DNA from: Kosmotogaceae bacterium
Lineage (GTDB): Bacteria > Thermotogota > Thermotogae > Petrotogales > Kosmotogaceae
Reading direction: 5' to 3'
NCBI GenBank assembly: GCA_003444085.1
Contig: DLVL01000098.1
Coordinates: 1 to 7,036, forward strand
Length of the DNA: 7,036 nucleotides
In this document: positions 4,059 to 7,036 of the stretch, piece by piece
Layout of the letters: every line of letters begins with the position of its first letter
Numbering within the stretch: position 1 is the first letter of the stretch
Translations under genes and position numbers: made by a program
Notes under the pieces: generated by a model
Database searches by the model: none
What the model was told of the DNA's origin: nothing
What the model saw: the letters and a program-made list of their open reading frames with translations, nothing else

Positions 4059-7036
4059 ATGAGACGACTTGGAGTTATATTACTGCTCATTATGGTTACT
4101 TCCGTACTTTCGATATCAGCCTCGCTGGTGTCAATTTCACCTGTTCTTGAGGAAAGATCTGTGGCAATCACCGTCACTTTTAGTGAAGAAATCGATCAGG
4201 AGATCGTTCTCAAACCAAATCCGTCCAGGACCGTTTTCTCGCTAACACTTGACGGTGTTACAGGCAAGAGCATGGATCTGCCGCTGAGACTTGGCCCTGT
4301 TGAGGGTCTCTGGACTCGTGATCTTGGAGATCGATTCTTTATTAGCTTTGCGTTGCTGATTCCTGCAACCGAATCTCCGAAGATAACAATTGAGTCAAAC
4401 CATTTGATAATCGATATCCCCCGTGCTGCCCCAGACGTGGATATTGACAGCTTCAGAATGTATGGAGCTACGCTTGAGCAGGCGATCTCTTTCATCTTTG
4501 GTTCTGAAATACTTGACAGATCATATGTCGTATCCCCTTCTGTCAGGAATATCCAGGTTATTGTTGGCTTTACAACGGCTCTGGCCGAAGATGTTCTGCG
4601 TAATATACTTATCTCACTTGGTGATAAAGTCGCATATGCATACCTGACAGACGGCACTTTCTATCTCGGAACGCAAGAGGAAGTTAGAAGTATTGTAAAC
4701 AGCTTCTGGAGGACTTACATTGGTGTAGACATATTTGATGGCGATGATGATAGAAAACAACAGCTTGAGAGAATTCGAAAAGAGATTCCTGCAGAGAGCT
4801 TCGTTGAGTATCTCCCTAATGAATCAGTTATTCTGGCATTCGGAGACCTGAGCACTCATATGATTATCTCCTCTCTCTTATCAATGCAAACCGGTTCAAT
4901 TGAGTTCGATGTGCCTGGTGAACTTGTTGAAAGCTTTCCAGAAATTCTCTCAGACTTTTTGAGACTTGCTGAAGAAGTGAATCGAATATTATGTGGTGGA
5001 TCTGTTACCCTGGATATCTTGCCACAATTCAACAGAATAGTTCTTACTGGAGAAGAGAAGAGCCTCAGCATACTGAGTGATTATCTTGAGCAATATGCTG
5101 ATGTGATGCTATCAGATGTAGATCGAACGAAGCTTGTTGTAAGAGAGTTTCTTCTGCCAGACAATCACAGGGTACTTGAAGAAGTACTTGCTGTTACCGG
5201 GACAGAAGTCACGTCTGTTGCTGATTTGATTAAGGGGCTTCTTAACATCTACACGCAAGAAGAAGTGATTGAAGTAGATCGAAGTCTGGAGAGCTTTGGC
5301 AAACTCCTCTTCAGAATTCCGGCAGTGCTTGAGAGCACACTGACAAGCCTTCAGAGAGATATCACAGAGTTGAGTGCTCGAGTATCCTATGCTCTGCTGA
5401 AGTCCGCGATCGTTCTGGAAGAGGCACTTATACATGAGATAGAAGTTGTCACCGGAACGAAAATTGATTTTGTTGGCGAACGGAATGGTTATATGGTGAA
5501 GGGCGAGAGTGACAGAATAGCGATGGCAGAAACACTTCTCGAAAGATTCACAGGGATTCCTTTGTCAGAATTGTCTTCAGAGTTCATTGAACTCAAGAAT
5601 GAAGCAAGAACTGAAAGTGTTGCAGGTTTTCTTACCAGTTTTTTTGAGTCAAAAGGGCTTACTGCAAAGGAATTTCGGGTTGATGTGGTTTCGGACAAAC
5701 TGGTTCATATCGTAGCTCCTCACGAGATAATTGCCGAGGCTCTGGAGAGTCTCTACACATATGAGTCACATTTCTTACTGGACAGGGTGGAAAGGATTAT
5801 TGAGATCCCCAACGAGTTCTATAGTGCAGGTATCGAGAAAATTCTTGCCGAGCTATATTCTGATACGCTAGACCACACTTTCATTCCAGAATTGGGGCTT
5901 CTGATTATTCAGGCTCCCCAGAGTACGACAGACTCTGTTGAGGCACTTATAGAGAATCTTACTCCCAGAATAAGTGACAGGGTCAGCCTGGAGAGGCAGC
6001 TCGAAGAAGAGACACGGATTTCAAGATTCTCTGCACGAGTACCTGGATGGACAGACGAGGAGTTCAGATCGTACTTCGAGACATTCCTTGGGATTAATAA
6101 CTATGAAAAGATAACCATTTCTTCTGGTCCTTCAGGTTACATGATTGTGGGAGATTCTGTAATAGTGCAGATTGTTCTCGATGAAGTAGAACGAGTAACA
6201 CAGATCACTGAACCCTACTACGCACTGCTACAGGATGTACCTCCTGTGCAGGAACTGAAGGTGCTTCTGGAACGAATGGGTATCAGTGTTACGCTACTTC
6301 CTGTGGGAGATCAGTTCATGGTGATCGGTTCCCGGGAAGAAGTGTCAAGGACGGATGAAATAGTAAACCAGATTATCAGACGCAGAGCAACTCAGATATC
6401 GTCAGAGGAGATTGAAGAAGAGCTTGTACTCTCATACCAATTCGTTGATATTCTGCCAGAGACAATAGATGCCTACTCAGAAATCCTTGAAAGACTTGAG
6501 ATAAGTGTAGACCTGGTGGTTTCCCCATCAGGTGTGCTGATCATCGGCTCCGAAAAACTTGTTGAAGATGCCGCGGAGTTGCTCCACTCTATATCTCGAA
6601 GACAGCAACCTGATGATGCGAGAGCTGACGGCAGATCCTACACGATACTTGAGATGCATCCGGGTCTTGACGGCCAGATTTTGAGAGAACTCTCCCAGAG
6701 TTTCATGTACAACGTTCATATTATACCGATCGCAGAAGCATTAGTTGTTACTGGTATTGAAGAAGATGTAGAGTCCTTCGAGTCGATCTATGCTCAACTC
6801 ACGACAGAAAAACCCGAGGAGTTTATGCTGGTGGATCGAACCGTCACCCTGGAGGAGTTGTCAGGCATTGTTGAAACTCTCGGACTTGACGTTAGGTACC
6901 TGCAACTCAGGGAAAAGCATCTTCTACATGGAAATGTCAGTCATGTTGATTTACTCAAAGATCTCTTACAAGATCTGGCACACGATGAAGTCTCTGCTGA
7001 AGCCGATAGACTCATAAAAGTACTGCCAGACATAAT
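4059..7036 (+). CDS. pilQ: PilQ/GspD secretin-family protein with extended N-domain array (3' partial)
   Basis: The frame is open for 992 codons to the window edge. Residues 1-21 are a Sec signal peptide (MRRLGVILLLIMV, cleavage near SISA at 18-21). Residues 22-122 fit an AMIN domain (SLVSISPVLEERSVAITVTF, NPSRTVFSLTLD, closing strand HLIIDIPR), typical of PilQ and used for septal or peptidoglycan contact. Residues 131-216 resemble the STN/N0 domain (GATLEQAISFIFG, VVSPSVRNIQVIVGF, LAEDVLRNILISLG). From about 217 on come some ten beta-alpha-beta-beta-alpha modules like secretin N-domains, each ending in a strand, a Gly turn and a helix. The secretin gate and barrel have not begun by residue 992, whereas usual PilQ or GspD proteins are complete in about 650-770 residues. 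The only Cys is residue 312. Because the barrel is unseen, this could instead be a periplasmic scaffold with a separate secretin downstream. The upstream HR-domain protein and pilMNO favour PilQ. Confidence 0.8.
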   Translation, partial: MRRLGVILLLIMVTSVLSISASLVSISPVLEERSVAITVTFSEEIDQEIVLKPNPSRTVFSLTLDGVTGKSMDLPLRLGPVEGLWTRDLGDRFFISFALLIPATESPKITIESNHLIIDIPRAAPDVDIDSFRMYGATLEQAISFIFGSEILDRSYVVSPSVRNIQVIVGFTTALAEDVLRNILISLGDKVAYAYLTDGTFYLGTQEEVRSIVNSFWRTYIGVDIFDGDDDRKQQLERIRKEIPAESFVEYLPNESVILAFGDLSTHMIISSLLSMQTGSIEFDVPGELVESFPEILSDFLRLAEEVNRILCGGSVTLDILPQFNRIVLTGEEKSLSILSDYLEQYADVMLSDVDRTKLVVREFLLPDNHRVLEEVLAVTGTEVTSVADLIKGLLNIYTQEEVIEVDRSLESFGKLLFRIPAVLESTLTSLQRDITELSARVSYALLKSAIVLEEALIHEIEVVTGTKIDFVGERNGYMVKGESDRIAMAETLLERFTGIPLSELSSEFIELKNEARTESVAGFLTSFFESKGLTAKEFRVDVVSDKLVHIVAPHEIIAEALESLYTYESHFLLDRVERIIEIPNEFYSAGIEKILAELYSDTLDHTFIPELGLLIIQAPQSTTDSVEALIENLTPRISDRVSLERQLEEETRISRFSARVPGWTDEEFRSYFETFLGINNYEKITISSGPSGYMIVGDSVIVQIVLDEVERVTQITEPYYALLQDVPPVQELKVLLERMGISVTLLPVGDQFMVIGSREEVSRTDEIVNQIIRRRATQISSEEIEEELVLSYQFVDILPETIDAYSEILERLEISVDLVVSPSGVLIIGSEKLVEDAAELLHSISRRQQPDDARADGRSYTILEMHPGLDGQILRELSQSFMYNVHIIPIAEALVVTGIEEDVESFESIYAQLTTEKPEEFMLVDRTVTLEELSGIVETLGLDVRYLQLREKHLLHGNVSHVDLLKDLLQDLAHDEVSAEADRLIKVLPDI
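4449..7036 (+). repeat. Protein-level tandem array of secretin N-domain-like modules
   Basis: Within the secretin-like protein (residues 131-992) the pattern strand, Gly or turn, 4-5 residues, amphipathic helix recurs. The strand-turn parts start near residues 200, 255, 325, 476, 546, 611, 690, 750, 824, 892 and 952. Examples are NRIVLTGEEKSLSILSDYL, DQFMVIGSREEVSRTDEIV, GVLIIGSEKLVEDAAELL and ALVVTGIEEDVESF. Spacing is about 55-80 residues except one gap of about 150 between 325 and 476, which holds a helical insertion. The modules are diverged: I see no DNA-level direct repeat. A further module appears to begin after residue 976 and is cut by the window end. Confidence 0.65.

Noticed and set aside
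4196..4657. Minus-strand open frame of 153 codons
   Set aside because: It lies wholly inside the secretin-like gene, which has a signal peptide and recognisable domains. The antisense product has a low-complexity Ser/Thr/Arg-rich composition and no ribosome site noted.

Overview
The window is one tightly packed, entirely plus-strand gene cluster for the inner-membrane platform, alignment complex and secretin of a type IV pilus / type II secretion-like machine. There are seven genes and almost no non-coding DNA: gaps are 1, 12, 14 and 24 bases and the remaining pairs overlap. I see no promoter, terminator, RNA gene, CRISPR array or mobile element. The first and last genes are cut by the window edges, so the operon continues both ways.

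Layout: 1-1029 is PilC/GspF, missing its N-terminus. 1031-1411 is a GspH/FimT-like minor pseudopilin with no leader peptide. 1424-2449 is a divergent PilM, 2409-2999 is PilN, and 2986-3573 is PilO. 3588-4034 is a small membrane-anchored PilP/GspC-like protein. From 4059 to the right edge runs one uninterrupted frame of 992 codons. It has a signal peptide, an AMIN-like domain, an STN-like domain and then about ten quasi-repeated secretin N-domain-like modules, still without the secretin gate when the window ends.

Expected mode of action, from family knowledge: PilM on the cytoplasmic face binds the N-terminal tail of PilN. PilN and PilO pair in the inner membrane and periplasm, the PilP/GspC-like protein bridges to the secretin N-domains, and PilC is the platform on which pilin or pseudopilin subunits are extracted and polymerised. 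The gene order (C, pseudopilin, M, N, O, P-like, Q-like) is the type IV pilus order with PilM and PilN separate. However, the P-like protein has a GspC-style membrane anchor instead of a lipobox, so the system looks intermediate between pilus and T2SS.

Organism: a diderm bacterium with roughly mid-40s percent GC (by eye), divergent PilMNO proteins and a very long secretin-like stalk. This would fit Thermotogota, perhaps the Kosmotoga/Mesotoga group, but that is an inference from general impression and not from a marker gene. The points most worth following up are the extended N-domain array, the leaderless pseudopilin and the degenerate nucleotide-binding motifs in PilM.
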